DNA from: Schlegelella_A sp038225015
Lineage (GTDB): Bacteria > Pseudomonadota > Gammaproteobacteria > Burkholderiales > Burkholderiaceae_C
Assembly (NCBI GenBank): GCA_038225015.1
Contig: JBBRFB010000003.1
Span: forward strand, 1-58,277
Direction of reading: 5' to 3'
Length of the DNA: 58,277 nt
The notes beneath the pieces were generated by a model, which worked only from the letters and a program-made list of their open reading frames with translations, was not told the origin of the DNA and made no database searches. The translations under genes and the position numbers were made by a program. Each line of letters starts with the position of its first letter. Position 1 is the first letter of the stretch. Below are positions 33,281 through 41,868 of the stretch, in pieces.

Positions 33281-34609
33281 TTATGAGGCGAGGCTCGCCG
33301 CCCAGGCCGCCACCTCGGCCAGGGGCAGCGATCGCTGCGCCGCGTCGGCGTCGCGCAGCGCCTTGACGGCGACCTCGCCACGCGCCCATTCGTCGTCGCC
33401 AAAGATGAGGGCGTAGCGCGCACCGCTGCCGTCGGCCTTCCTAAACTGCGACTTCATGCTGCCCCAGCCGTCGGCGCCGGCGGCATGCATCTGCACGGCA
33501 AGGCCGGCGGCACGGAGGGCCTCGCAGGCGACCATCGCCACCGGCAGCGCCTCCGGGCGGGGCACGATCGCGTAGGCGTCCAGCGCCACCGTCGGCACTG
33601 CCACGCTCGCTTCCTGAAGCAGCAGCAGCATGCGCTCGATGCCCATGCCCCAGCCGACGGCCGGGGTCGGCTTGCCGCCGAGCTGGCCGAACAGGCCGTC
33701 GTAGCGGCCCCCGCCGCACACCGTACCTTGCGAGCCGAGCCGGTCGGTGACCCACTCGAACACGGTCAGGTTGTAGTAGTCGAGGCCGCGCACGAGGCGC
33801 GGATTGACCCGGTAGGCGAGGCCGGTGGCGTCGAGGACACCGCGCACGGCGGCGAAATGGGCGAGCGACTCGGCGCCGAGGAATTCCATCAGCCGCGGTG
33901 CCGCCTCGACGATCGCCTGCATCGACGCGTTCTTGCTGTCGAGGATGCGCAGCGGGTTGCTGTGCAGGCGCCGGCGCGCGTCGTCGTCGAGCGCGTCGGC
34001 GTGCTGCGCGAAGTAGGCGATCAGCGCCTCCCGGTGCGCCGTGCGCTCGTCGGGCTGACCCAGGCTGTTGATCTCGAGGCGGACGTCTCGTTCTTCGACC
34101 AGGCCGAGGTCCCTGAAGAGGGCGCGGCACATCAGGATCTGCTCGGCATCGACGTCCGGCCCGGCGTGGCCGAGCGCCTCGACGTCGATCTGGTGGAACT
34201 GGCGATAACGTCCCTTCTGCGGCCGCTCGTGGCGGAACAGCGTGACTTCGCTCCACAGGCGAAGCGGCCCGTTGTAGAGCGCGTTGTGCTCGACCATCGC
34301 GCGGACGATGCCGGCCGTCGCCTCGGGGCGCAGCGTCAGTCGGTCGCCATTCATGGCGTCCTCGAAGGAATACATCTCCTTTTCGACGATGTCGGTCACC
34401 TCGCCAAGGCCGCGCACGAAGAGCGCCGTGGGCTCGACGACCGGCGTGCGCACGTTGGCGTAGGAGTAGCGGCGCATGAGAGCGCGGACCTTGTCCTCGA
34501 ACCATTCCCAGCGCGCCGATTCGGGCGGCAGGATGTCGTTCATGCCCTTGACGGCACGCAGTGCTTCAGCCATGTCTTTTGTCGCGGAGCCGTCGGGCCC
34601 CGCTGTCAT
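33281..34609 (-). CDS. hisS: Histidyl-tRNA synthetase
   Basis: Class II synthetase charging tRNA-His. The 442 residues contain AVKGMNDILP, motif 1 region (VRTPVVEPTALFVRGLGE), motif 2 (FRHERPQKGRYRQFHQ), LVRGLDYYNLTVFEWV (histidine-specific), motif 3 (GWGMGIERMLLL) and the C-terminal anticodon domain. The ATG at 34609 overlaps the ispG stop (ATGA). An internal ATG at 34573 would give MAEALRAVKG, the start more usual in the family, so either is possible. It is distinct from the regulatory paralogue hisZ because motifs 2 and 3 are intact here. Confidence 0.96.
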   Translation of the reverse strand: MTAGPDGSATKDMAEALRAVKGMNDILPPESARWEWFEDKVRALMRRYSYANVRTPVVEPTALFVRGLGEVTDIVEKEMYSFEDAMNGDRLTLRPEATAGIVRAMVEHNALYNGPLRLWSEVTLFRHERPQKGRYRQFHQIDVEALGHAGPDVDAEQILMCRALFRDLGLVEERDVRLEINSLGQPDERTAHREALIAYFAQHADALDDDARRRLHSNPLRILDSKNASMQAIVEAAPRLMEFLGAESLAHFAAVRGVLDATGLAYRVNPRLVRGLDYYNLTVFEWVTDRLGSQGTVCGGGRYDGLFGQLGGKPTPAVGWGMGIERMLLLLQEASVAVPTVALDAYAIVPRPEALPVAMVACEALRAAGLAVQMHAAGADGWGSMKSQFRKADGSGARYALIFGDDEWARGEVAVKALRDADAAQRSLPLAEVAAWAASLAS

Positions 34610-35889
34610 GCCGCAACGGTGCTGCCGCCGAAGCGCTTTTCGATGTATGTCTCGACCAGCAACTGGAACTCGCGAGCAATGCCGTCGCCGCGCAACGTCA
34701 GCGCCTTCTCGCCGTCGATGAAGACCGGGGCCGCCGGCGCCTCGCCGGTGCCCGGCAGGCTGATGCCGATGTCGGCGTGCTTGCTCTCTCCCGGGCCGTT
34801 GACGATGCAGCCCATCACCGCGACCTTCATCGTCTCGACCCCCGGATAGCGCGCTTTCCACACCGGCATCTGCGCGCGCAGGTAGTCGTCGATCTGCTTG
34901 GCGAGGTCCTGGAAGGTCGTGCTCGTCGTGCGGCCGCAGCCCGGGCAGGCGGTGACGCTCGGGTTGAACGCCCGCAATCCGAGTGACTGCAGGATCTCGA
35001 GCGCGACCACCACCTCCTGCGTGCGCGCCTCGCCCGGCTGGGGTGTCAGAGAGACGCGGATGGTGTCGCCGATGCCTTCCTGCAGCAGCACGGCCAGCGC
35101 GGCCGTGGAGGCGACGGTGCCCTTGGTGCCCATGCCGGCTTCGGTCAGGCCGAGATGCAAGGGATAGTCGACGCGCCGCGCCAGCGCCCGGTAGACGCTG
35201 ATCAGGTCCTGCACGCCGGACATCTTGCACGACAGGATGATCTGCTCCGGCGCGAGGCCGATCTCTTCGGCACGCCGGGCCGACTGGATCGCCGACGTGA
35301 TGATCGCCCGGTACATGATCTGCTGCGGCTCGTGCGGTTCGGCGAGCAGCGCGTTCTCGTCCATCAGCGTCGTCAGCAGTTCCTGGTCGAGGCTGCCCCA
35401 GTTGACGCCGATGCGCACCGGCTTGTCGTAGCGCGCGGCGACCTCGACCATCTGGGCGAACTGCCGGTCGTGCTTGTTGCCCTTGCCGACATTGCCGGGA
35501 TTGATCCGGTACTTGGACAGCGCCTCGGCGCAGGCCGGATAGTCGGTGAGCAGGCGGTGGCCGTTGTAGTGGAAGTCGCCAATGAGAGGCACGTCGATGC
35601 CCATGCGGTCGAGCTGGTCGCGCACATGCGGCACCGCCGCCGCGGCCTCCGGCGTGTTCACGGTGATGCGAACGAGCTCCGAGCCGGCGATCGCCAGCTC
35701 CTTGACCTGGATCGCAGTGCCGATCGCGTCGACCGTGTCGGTGTTCGTCATCGACTGCACGCGAACGGGTGCGTCGCCGCCGATCGTGACGACGCGCTGG
35801 CCCCAGCGCACGATGGCCTGGCGCGAGTGCCGCGGGCCGGGGCGCGCCGCGGCGACGAAAGCATCGTTCGCGAAATCGAGAGAGGCCAT
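34606..35889 (-). CDS. ispG: 4-hydroxy-3-methylbut-2-enyl diphosphate synthase (IspG/GcpE)
   Basis: [4Fe-4S] enzyme of the MEP isoprenoid pathway, downstream of Dxr. The 427 residues begin MASLDFANDAFVAAARPGPR. They contain the TIM-barrel segments VQSMTNTDT and RINPGNVGKG. The cluster ligands are the cysteines of TACPGCGRT and MGCIVNGPGES. The central insert typical of the longer IspG form is absent or short, as in other betaproteobacteria. The ATG at 35889 is used; a GTG at 35901 overlapping the rodZ TAG would add four residues. Its stop overlaps hisS. Confidence 0.96.
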   Translation of the reverse strand: MASLDFANDAFVAAARPGPRHSRQAIVRWGQRVVTIGGDAPVRVQSMTNTDTVDAIGTAIQVKELAIAGSELVRITVNTPEAAAAVPHVRDQLDRMGIDVPLIGDFHYNGHRLLTDYPACAEALSKYRINPGNVGKGNKHDRQFAQMVEVAARYDKPVRIGVNWGSLDQELLTTLMDENALLAEPHEPQQIMYRAIITSAIQSARRAEEIGLAPEQIILSCKMSGVQDLISVYRALARRVDYPLHLGLTEAGMGTKGTVASTAALAVLLQEGIGDTIRVSLTPQPGEARTQEVVVALEILQSLGLRAFNPSVTACPGCGRTTSTTFQDLAKQIDDYLRAQMPVWKARYPGVETMKVAVMGCIVNGPGESKHADIGISLPGTGEAPAAPVFIDGEKALTLRGDGIAREFQLLVETYIEKRFGGSTVAA

Positions 35890-35900
35890 GGGTTCGCTCA

Positions 35901-36812
35901 CTACTTCAGCTCGAGCCGCGCGATGTTGTCGCGGGTGAAGGCGGCCAGCTCGATCGGCTGACCTCGAAAGACGATCCGGGTTCCCTCGGCATTGCCGATG
36001 CGCAGCTTGAACGGCGGCGGGCCGTCGATGCCAACGGCTTCGCCTGGCTGCACGACCCGGGCCAGCAAGACCTGGCCGCGGCCGTCGATGACCTCGACCC
36101 ACGAGGCCGCGGCCGCTTGCACGGCAAGGATGCCCGCCGGCGCGGCCGCCGGCGCCGGGCTGGCGCCGGCAACCACGGGCGCCACGGTGCCGATCGACGC
36201 CGTGTCGGCCGAGGGCGTCGCAGACACTGCGCCTGTTGTCGGAGCCGGCTCGACGGGTGCCGTCAGGGTCGCCGCCATCACCGGCGCCGCGGATTCGGGC
36301 TCGGCCAGCGCCGCGGAGGCCGGGGTCGCGACCGATTCCGCCGCCGACGCGGCCCCGCTGGCCGGCGACGTCCACGACGGCAGGTGCCCCGGCATGAAGT
36401 AGATGACGAAGGCCGCGCCGAGGACGACGACGGTGGCCCAGAACGCCGGGCCGGTCCGGATCGCGCCCCCGCCAAGCGGGCTGGCCAGACCGGGCCGATC
36501 GCGGAAAGGCGCGTTGAGGCCCTCGCCGACCTGCTCGAGACGATGCCCGGCCAGCGGCGGCAGCAGTCGCATCACTGCCGTCGAATCGATCTTCAGGGCC
36601 CGGCAGACGGTTTGCGCGAGGGCCCGGGCGAACGTGGCATCAGGCAGCAGGTCGAAGCGGTCAGATTCGAGCAGCTCGAGCTTTCTCGGCGTCACCTTGA
36701 TCGACGCCGCCAGGGCCGCGATGTGCAGCCCCTGGCGCTCGCGCGCCTCGCGAAGAAGCCGTCCGGCGGTCGGCCCGGGCGTCGGGCTTGCCGCAGGGAC
36801 GCCTTCACTCAT
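35901..36812 (-). CDS. RodZ-like helix-turn-helix membrane protein
   Basis: The 303-residue protein has an N-terminal cytoplasmic HTH_25 domain (GRLLREARERQGLHIAALA, SIKVTPRKLELLESDRFDLL). One membrane segment lies at about 121-140 (GPAFWATVVVLGAAFVIYFM). A long Ala/Pro/Thr-rich periplasmic linker leads to a C-terminal DUF4115 domain (WVEVIDGRGQVLLARVVQPGE). This is the RodZ architecture, linking MreB to the rod-shape machinery. The ATG at 36812 lies inside the last codons of the pilW-like gene (eight-base overlap). It ends with TAG. Conserved position before ispG supports the call; mreB is not in the window. Confidence 0.9.
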   Translation of the reverse strand: MSEGVPAASPTPGPTAGRLLREARERQGLHIAALAASIKVTPRKLELLESDRFDLLPDATFARALAQTVCRALKIDSTAVMRLLPPLAGHRLEQVGEGLNAPFRDRPGLASPLGGGAIRTGPAFWATVVVLGAAFVIYFMPGHLPSWTSPASGAASAAESVATPASAALAEPESAAPVMAATLTAPVEPAPTTGAVSATPSADTASIGTVAPVVAGASPAPAAAPAGILAVQAAAASWVEVIDGRGQVLLARVVQPGEAVGIDGPPPFKLRIGNAEGTRIVFRGQPIELAAFTRDNIARLELK

Positions 36813-37623
36813 CGTAGGCGCCGCGGGCGAACAGACCCGCCTCGCGTGAATCGGGGAATCGATTGCGCAGCTCGGTACCGAAGCCCCTGGCGCCCGCCTC
36901 GTTGTCCAGGCGGTGTTCGATGCGGGCAGCGAGCCAGAGGGTCTGCGCGTTGGACACCTCGGGCTGGGCGTTGACGCGGCGGACGTAGAAGCGTGCGCGC
37001 TGGTATTCGCCGCGGCGGTAGAGGACCTCGGCGAGATTGGTGGCCGTGAACGGGTTGGTTGGGTCGAGCTCGTAGGCGCGCGCCAGCGACTCGGCGGAGG
37101 CGTCCAGGTTGCCCGCGAACGCCTGGCAGACGCCATGTGCGAGGAGGGTGCGCACGGTGCCACGGTACTGCGGCTGCGCGAGCGCCTGCCTGAACAACGC
37201 ATTGCTTTCGGGGTAGCGCTTCTGCTGGCACAGGTACCAGCCGTAGTTGTGCATGGTGTCGGCATCCTGCGGGTTCAGCTGCAGCGCCCGCTTGAAGCTT
37301 TCTTCTGCGAGCACCGGATCGCCCAGGCTGGCGTAGATGAGCCCGCGCAGGTTGAATGCCTCGCCGTAGAGGGGGTCGGCGGCGATCGCCTGCTTCACCT
37401 GGTCGAGCGCGGTGGTCACCTGGCCGCGGCCGAAGTAAGCCGACGCCAGCTCCATTCGCGCCCGGGCCCGCTTCTGCGCCTCGGGCTCGTCGGAGGCGGT
37501 GACTCGATCCTTCGTCTCGTTGGCCGGCACCTGGGCCTTCGGCGGTGCGACGCAGGCGCACAACGCTCCGGCCAGCACCGTCAGGAGCAGAAATCGGGCC
37601 GTCCGGGATCCGGCCATGCTCAT
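36805..37623 (-). CDS. PilW/PilF-like TPR lipoprotein (type IV pilus biogenesis)
   Basis: Outer-membrane pilotin family for the PilQ secretin; the gene is often kept in this locus whether or not pili are made. The 272-residue precursor has a signal peptide with lipobox LCAC (acylated C24 likely). TPR repeats follow (LASAYFGRGQVTTALDQVKQ, AEESFKRALQLNPQDADTMH, NYGWYLCQQKRYPESNALFR, AYELDPTNPFTATNLAEVLY). I use ATG 37623, overlapping the rlmN stop as ATGA; ATG 37617 is a near alternative. No other pilus genes are seen nearby. Confidence 0.9.
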   Translation of the reverse strand: MSMAGSRTARFLLLTVLAGALCACVAPPKAQVPANETKDRVTASDEPEAQKRARARMELASAYFGRGQVTTALDQVKQAIAADPLYGEAFNLRGLIYASLGDPVLAEESFKRALQLNPQDADTMHNYGWYLCQQKRYPESNALFRQALAQPQYRGTVRTLLAHGVCQAFAGNLDASAESLARAYELDPTNPFTATNLAEVLYRRGEYQRARFYVRRVNAQPEVSNAQTLWLAARIEHRLDNEAGARGFGTELRNRFPDSREAGLFARGAYDE

Positions 37624-38807
37624 GGCCCGGGCACCTCGCCGGCCGCCGCCGGGGCGCGCCGCGAGAGCGGCGCCGCGACGCGCTGCGCGACGACCCCGTC
37701 CAACCCTGCCCGCGCGAGGCGCTCCCCGACCCGGGTGCGATCGCGGACCTCGCCGGCCAATTGCCCGCACGCCGCCGCGATGTCGTCGCCGCGGGTGCGC
37801 CGCACGGTGGTGACGATCCCGCCCGCCTGCAGCACGGCGGCGAACTCGCCGATCCTGCCGGGCGGCGAACGGCTCAGGCCCGAACCGGGAAAGGGATTGA
37901 ACGGAATGAGGTTGACCTTGCAGGCGATGCCGGGATTCGCCGCCGAGCCGTCGCCACGAACCAGCGCGAGCAGCGCGGCGGCCTGCCCTGTCGAATCGTT
38001 GACGCCGTCGAGCATGCAGTACTCGAGTGTGATGAAGTCGCGCGGCGCCCGCGCCAGGTAGCTTCGGCACGACGCCAGCAGCTCGGCGATCGGGTACTTT
38101 CGATTCAGCGGCACGAGGTCGTCGCGCAGGGCGTCGTCCGGCGCGTGCAGTGAGACGGCGAGGGCGACGGGACAATCGTCGCGCAGGCGGTCGATCATCG
38201 GCACCACACCCGAGGTCGACACCGTCACCCGGCGCCGCGACAGGCCATAGCCGTGCTCGTCGATCATCGTCCGCAACGCCGGCAGCAGCGCCGAATAGTT
38301 CTGCAGCGGCTCGCCCATCCCCATCATGACCACGTTCGTGATGGCGCGTTCGCCGCCGACGCCGAGGCGTTTTCGCAGCGCGAACTCCGCGTAGCGCAGC
38401 TGGGCGACGATCTCGGCGGTGGTGAGATTCCTGCTGAAGCCCTGGTGCCCAGTGGCGCAGAAGCGGCAGTTGACCGCGCATCCCGCCTGCGACGAGATGC
38501 ACAGGGTGCCGCGCCCGGCCTCGGGAATGAAGACGGTCTCGACGGCGTCGCCGGCACCGACGTCGAAGAGCCACTTGACCGTGCCATCGCTGGCGATCAG
38601 CTCGCTGGCGACCGGCAGATCGGCAACGACGGCGCGCCCCTCGAGCTTCTCGCGCAGCGATCGCGCCAGATCGGTCATCGCCCCGAAATCGCTCTCGCCG
38701 CGCTGGTGGATCCAGCGAAAGAGCTGGGTCGCCCGAAACGGCTTTTCGCCGAGCCGCTCGCAAAAAGCCGCGAGCCCGGCGCGGTCGAACTGGAGCAGGT
38801 TCAGCAT
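37620..38807 (-). CDS. rlmN: 23S rRNA/tRNA adenine-C2 methyltransferase RlmN (radical SAM)
   Basis: Methylates A2503 of 23S rRNA and A37 of some tRNAs. The 395 residues begin MLNLLQFDRAGLAAFCERLG, with the RNA-binding N-terminal domain (RATQLFRWIHQRG). The radical SAM triad is CAVNCRFC (C110, C114, C117). GMGEPLQNY and RRRVTVSTSGVVP follow. The late cysteine in TRGDDIAAACGQL is the conserved acceptor Cys. The C-terminal extension (about 25 residues, Ala/Arg/Pro-rich) is longer than in E. coli RlmN. The ATG is 22 bases downstream of the ndk stop. Confidence 0.97.
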   Translation of the reverse strand: MLNLLQFDRAGLAAFCERLGEKPFRATQLFRWIHQRGESDFGAMTDLARSLREKLEGRAVVADLPVASELIASDGTVKWLFDVGAGDAVETVFIPEAGRGTLCISSQAGCAVNCRFCATGHQGFSRNLTTAEIVAQLRYAEFALRKRLGVGGERAITNVVMMGMGEPLQNYSALLPALRTMIDEHGYGLSRRRVTVSTSGVVPMIDRLRDDCPVALAVSLHAPDDALRDDLVPLNRKYPIAELLASCRSYLARAPRDFITLEYCMLDGVNDSTGQAAALLALVRGDGSAANPGIACKVNLIPFNPFPGSGLSRSPPGRIGEFAAVLQAGGIVTTVRRTRGDDIAAACGQLAGEVRDRTRVGERLARAGLDGVVAQRVAAPLSRRAPAAAGEVPGP

Positions 38808-38829
38808 GCCAGGCGCCGCGGCCGTCGGG

Positions 38830-39255
38830 TCAACGCCCGTGGACGTTCATGCCGGCGAAGAAGAAGGCGATCTCGCCAGCAGCCGTCTCGGCGGCATCGG
38901 AGCCGTGCACCGCGTTGGCATCGATGCTGGCCGCGAAGTCGGCGCGGATCGTGCTCTTGTCGGCCTTCTTCGGATCGGTCGCGCCCATCAACTGGCGATT
39001 CTTCGCGATCGCGTCGTCGCCCTCGAGCACCTGGATCATCACCGGGCCCGAGATCATGAACGACACCAGGTCGCCGAAAAAGGGCCGCGCCTTGTGCACG
39101 GCATAGAAGGCCTCGGCGTCGCCACGCGAGAGATGGGCCATCTTCGCAGCGACCACCTTCAGCCCGGCGCCCTCGAAGCGCGAGTAGATCTGCCCGATCA
39201 CGTTCTTTTCCACGGCATCGGGCTTGATGATCGAAAGCGTGCGTTCCACGGCCAT
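38830..39255 (-). CDS. ndk: Nucleoside diphosphate kinase
   Basis: Balances NTP and dNTP pools by phosphate transfer through a histidine intermediate. The 141-residue protein starts MAVERTLSIIKPDAVEKNVI. It ends its active-site region with NAVHGSDAAETAAGEIAFFF, where H117 is the phosphorylated residue. KARPFFGDLVSFM is also typical. The ATG at 39255 has a GGAG(A)-type site upstream. A long open frame that continues into rluB is a shadow. ndk-rlmN-pilW-rodZ is the conserved order. Confidence 0.98.
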   Translation of the reverse strand: MAVERTLSIIKPDAVEKNVIGQIYSRFEGAGLKVVAAKMAHLSRGDAEAFYAVHKARPFFGDLVSFMISGPVMIQVLEGDDAIAKNRQLMGATDPKKADKSTIRADFAASIDANAVHGSDAAETAAGEIAFFFAGMNVHGR

Positions 39256-39289
39256 GTCCTGTTCTCCGAAGGGCTGGGCAAAGCCTTCG

Positions 39290-39295
39290 ATTGTA
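39290..39295 (-). promoter_or_regulatory. Candidate -10 box upstream of ndk
   Basis: TACAAT on the minus strand lies in the short gap between rluB and ndk and would give a leader of about 28 bases. The -35 position is GC-rich and does not match the consensus, so this is a half-promoter call. Confidence 0.4.
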
Positions 39296-39388
39296 GGGCT
39301 CGACAGCGGCTGAGGCGCGACGCCGCTAGCGCCCGCGCCTGCCGCCGCCCCCGAATCCGCCGCCCTGCCCGCCCCCCTGCCCGCCACC

Positions 39389-41158
39389 CTAGCCCCCACC
39401 GCCACCACCGCCACCACCGCCCTTGCCGCGGCCGCGATTCTTGCGATGGAAGGCGTCGGCTCCGATGTAGCCGACCGAGGTCTGCAGCGGATCGGGCTGT
39501 TTCGGGCCACCGACGTTGTCGTCGCCGCGCCTGGGCGCGCTGCCACCGGCGCCGAAGCCGCTGTTCGGTCCGATGCGGCGTCCCTGTACGAATCGGTGAT
39601 CGAAGGTCTGCTGAAGCGGGTTCGGGATCGGCCCGTGGTCGACTTCGGCGTCCGGATCGTCCGAGTGATCGACGTGGCGCGCGACCGGCTCGCCCTGACG
39701 TGGCGGCTGCTCGAATCGGGGCTCGTCACGACGGGGACCGGGCGGGCGCTGTCGCTCCGGGCCTCGGCCTCGGTTGTCTCGGCCGTCGCGGTTCTCCCGA
39801 CGCTTGCCCGGGCCCTCGGCTCGCGGCGCGTCCTCGCGAGGGGCGCGCTCGCCGCTATTGCCGGAGGCCAAGCGCCTGATCGTGCGCACGTCGTTCTCGT
39901 CGAGGTCGGTCCAGACGCCGCGCGTGAGGCCGTGCGGCAGCTCCACCGTTCCGTAGCGGATGCGGATCTGCCGGCTCACCGTGAAGCCGACCTCCTCGAA
40001 CAGCCGGCGCACTTCACGGTTGCGGCCTTCGGTGATGACGACGCGATACCACTGGTTCAGGCCTTCACCGCCACCTTTCTCGATCGACTTGAACGCGGCG
40101 CGCTGGCCGTCGATCTCGACCCCTTCGAGCAGCTCGCTGCGGGCCTCGTCGTCGAGCGTGCCCATCACGCGCACGGCGTACTCGCGCTCGACGCCGAAGC
40201 GCGGATGCATCAGCTGATTGGCGAGGCCGCCCGAGTTCGTGAACAGGAGAAGGCCTTCGGTGTTGATGTCGAGCCGACCCACCGACTGCCACTTGCCCTG
40301 CTGCAACCTCGGCAGCTGTCGAAATACCGTCGGCCGGTTCTGCGGATCGTCGTTGCTGACGATCTCGCCGGCCGGCTTGTGGTACGCAATGATTCTTGCG
40401 GGCGGCGGGGCGATGCGAAATCGGACCGGCTCGCCGTCGACCGCGACGCGGTCGCCGAACGAGATGCGCTGGCCGGTGTGGGCAGGCTCGTCGTTCACCG
40501 TGATCCGGCCCTCGGCGATCATGTCTTCCAGGTCGCGCCGCGAACCGATGCCGGCCTGGGCCAGCACCTTGTGCAGCTTGGGCGCATCGGGCTCGGGAGC
40601 CAGGATGCGACGTACCGGCTCCTCGCCGGCCTCCACCGCGTCGACTGACTCCGCGGGCTCCGACTCGGTGTCGAACTGGCCGGAAAGAACGTGCGAGAAC
40701 ACCTCGCCCGCCTCGGGGGCCGGCGCCGCTTCTGCCGGCGGCGCCCGATAGGGCATCGGGCCTTCGAATCCGGGCGGCAACTCCTGGCTGCGCGCCTCGC
40801 CACGCCGGCGATCGCGCCGGCTGCGGCGCCGCCCACGCTCGCCGCGGGCGCCTTCGCCGGCCTGACCGGCCTGCGCCGCGTCCGGCCCGGCAGAGGCGGC
40901 AGAGCCCGGCGGGGCCGCCTGGGTGCCTCCCCGGTGGCTCGTCGTGCCCGCCGCCTCATGATTCGACTCACCGGCATCGCCGGCCGTCGCAGCCTCCTGC
41001 CCGCTCGCCCTGCTTTCCGGGGCTTGCGGCAACAACGCCGTCGTATCGCCTTCACTAACGACTGCGCGCCGGCGCCGCGCCGGCTTGGCCTCGACGGCGG
41101 ATTCGCCTTCGGCGGGCCGCGCGAGGTCGGCGGGCGAAGAGCTGTCGGAGTCGTTCAT
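39389..41158 (-). CDS. rluB: 23S rRNA pseudouridine synthase RluB-like, with low-complexity ends and an amber-cut Gly tail
   Basis: Forms pseudouridine in 23S rRNA (RluB/RsuA family). Of 589 residues, about the first 190 are a charged Ala/Glu/Arg-rich extension. An S4 domain (KVLAQAGIGSRRDLEDMIAE, GRITVNDEPAHTGQ) and the catalytic core follow, with D in GRLDINTEGLLLFTN and RNREVRRLFEEVGF. The C-terminus is Arg/Pro/Gly-rich and reaches a run of ten Gly. The frame then meets TAG at 39391-39389. Beyond it, 20 further codons (GGGQGGGQGGGFGGGGRRGR) stay in frame to a second TAG at 39328-39326. In the four-codon Gln-Gly-Gly-Gly rhythm the first TAG falls where CAG is expected. The ATG overlaps the scpB stop. 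Confidence 0.92.
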   Translation of the reverse strand: MNDSDSSSPADLARPAEGESAVEAKPARRRRAVVSEGDTTALLPQAPESRASGQEAATAGDAGESNHEAAGTTSHRGGTQAAPPGSAASAGPDAAQAGQAGEGARGERGRRRSRRDRRRGEARSQELPPGFEGPMPYRAPPAEAAPAPEAGEVFSHVLSGQFDTESEPAESVDAVEAGEEPVRRILAPEPDAPKLHKVLAQAGIGSRRDLEDMIAEGRITVNDEPAHTGQRISFGDRVAVDGEPVRFRIAPPPARIIAYHKPAGEIVSNDDPQNRPTVFRQLPRLQQGKWQSVGRLDINTEGLLLFTNSGGLANQLMHPRFGVEREYAVRVMGTLDDEARSELLEGVEIDGQRAAFKSIEKGGGEGLNQWYRVVITEGRNREVRRLFEEVGFTVSRQIRIRYGTVELPHGLTRGVWTDLDENDVRTIRRLASGNSGERAPREDAPRAEGPGKRRENRDGRDNRGRGPERQRPPGPRRDEPRFEQPPRQGEPVARHVDHSDDPDAEVDHGPIPNPLQQTFDHRFVQGRRIGPNSGFGAGGSAPRRGDDNVGGPKQPDPLQTSVGYIGADAFHRKNRGRGKGGGGGGGGGG

Positions 41159-41868
41159 GCGTTCGGTTCCTGGAAGTCGGGTTCGGTCGCCGGCACTTCG
41201 GCCGGCTCGGTGGTGGCGGGTTCGTTGGCGGCGACGGCAGCGTTGCCGGACGCAGTGACGGCGTCTTCATCGACGGGCTCGGCACCGCCGTCGGCAAAGG
41301 CCAGCGTCGACTGCGACGTGTCCTGGCCGTTGCCGAGCTCGAGCGGCCGAATCTCGCCGGTTCCGTCGAGAACGGGCAGCTGCTCCAGGCTCGACAGCCC
41401 GAGATCGTCGAGGAACTGTCGGGTCGTCGCCAGCAGCGCCGGCCGGCCGATGGCCTCGCGGTAGCCGATCGCCTCGATCCAGCCGCGGTCCTCGAGCTGC
41501 TTGATGATCGACGCCGCCACGGCGACGCCGCGGATGTCCTCGATATCGCCTCGCGTGACCGGCTGCCGGTAGGCAATGATGGCCAGCGTCTCCATGAGCG
41601 CCCGGGAATAGCGCGGCGGGCGTTCGGGGCTCAGGCGGGCGAGATAGGGCGCCATGTCCGGCCGGCTCTGGTAGCGCCAACCGGAGGCCACCGACACCAG
41701 CTCGATGCCGCGCTCGGCGCAGCCCAGGGCGAGTTCGTCGAGCATGCCACGCAGGGTGTCGGGCCCGATCTCGTCGGCGAACAAGGTGCCCAGGTCGCGC
41801 AGCGGCACGGGCTGACCTGCGCAGATGAGCGCGGCTTCGAGGACGCGCTTCGCATCCAGGGTATTCAT
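41155..41868 (-). CDS. scpB: Segregation and condensation protein B
   Basis: Kleisin-associated winged-helix subunit of the SMC-ScpAB condensin that organises the chromosome. The 237-residue protein starts MNTLDAKRVLEAALICAGQP. It contains ALMETLAIIAYRQPVTRGDI and RPALLATTRQFLDDLGLSSL, the ScpB hallmarks. An acidic disordered C-terminal tail of about 60 residues follows. The ATG lies downstream of a 263-base gap. The stop overlaps rluB as ATGA. scpA is not in this window, in contrast to many genomes where scpA and scpB are adjacent. Confidence 0.95.
   Translation of the reverse strand: MNTLDAKRVLEAALICAGQPVPLRDLGTLFADEIGPDTLRGMLDELALGCAERGIELVSVASGWRYQSRPDMAPYLARLSPERPPRYSRALMETLAIIAYRQPVTRGDIEDIRGVAVAASIIKQLEDRGWIEAIGYREAIGRPALLATTRQFLDDLGLSSLEQLPVLDGTGEIRPLELGNGQDTSQSTLAFADGGAEPVDEDAVTASGNAAVAANEPATTEPAEVPATEPDFQEPNA

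Noticed and set aside
39392..39430. GGT/GGC triplet repeats at the rluB 3' end as a possible CRISPR or structural repeat
   Set aside because: The units are three bases long and in frame with poly-Gly coding; there are no spacers.
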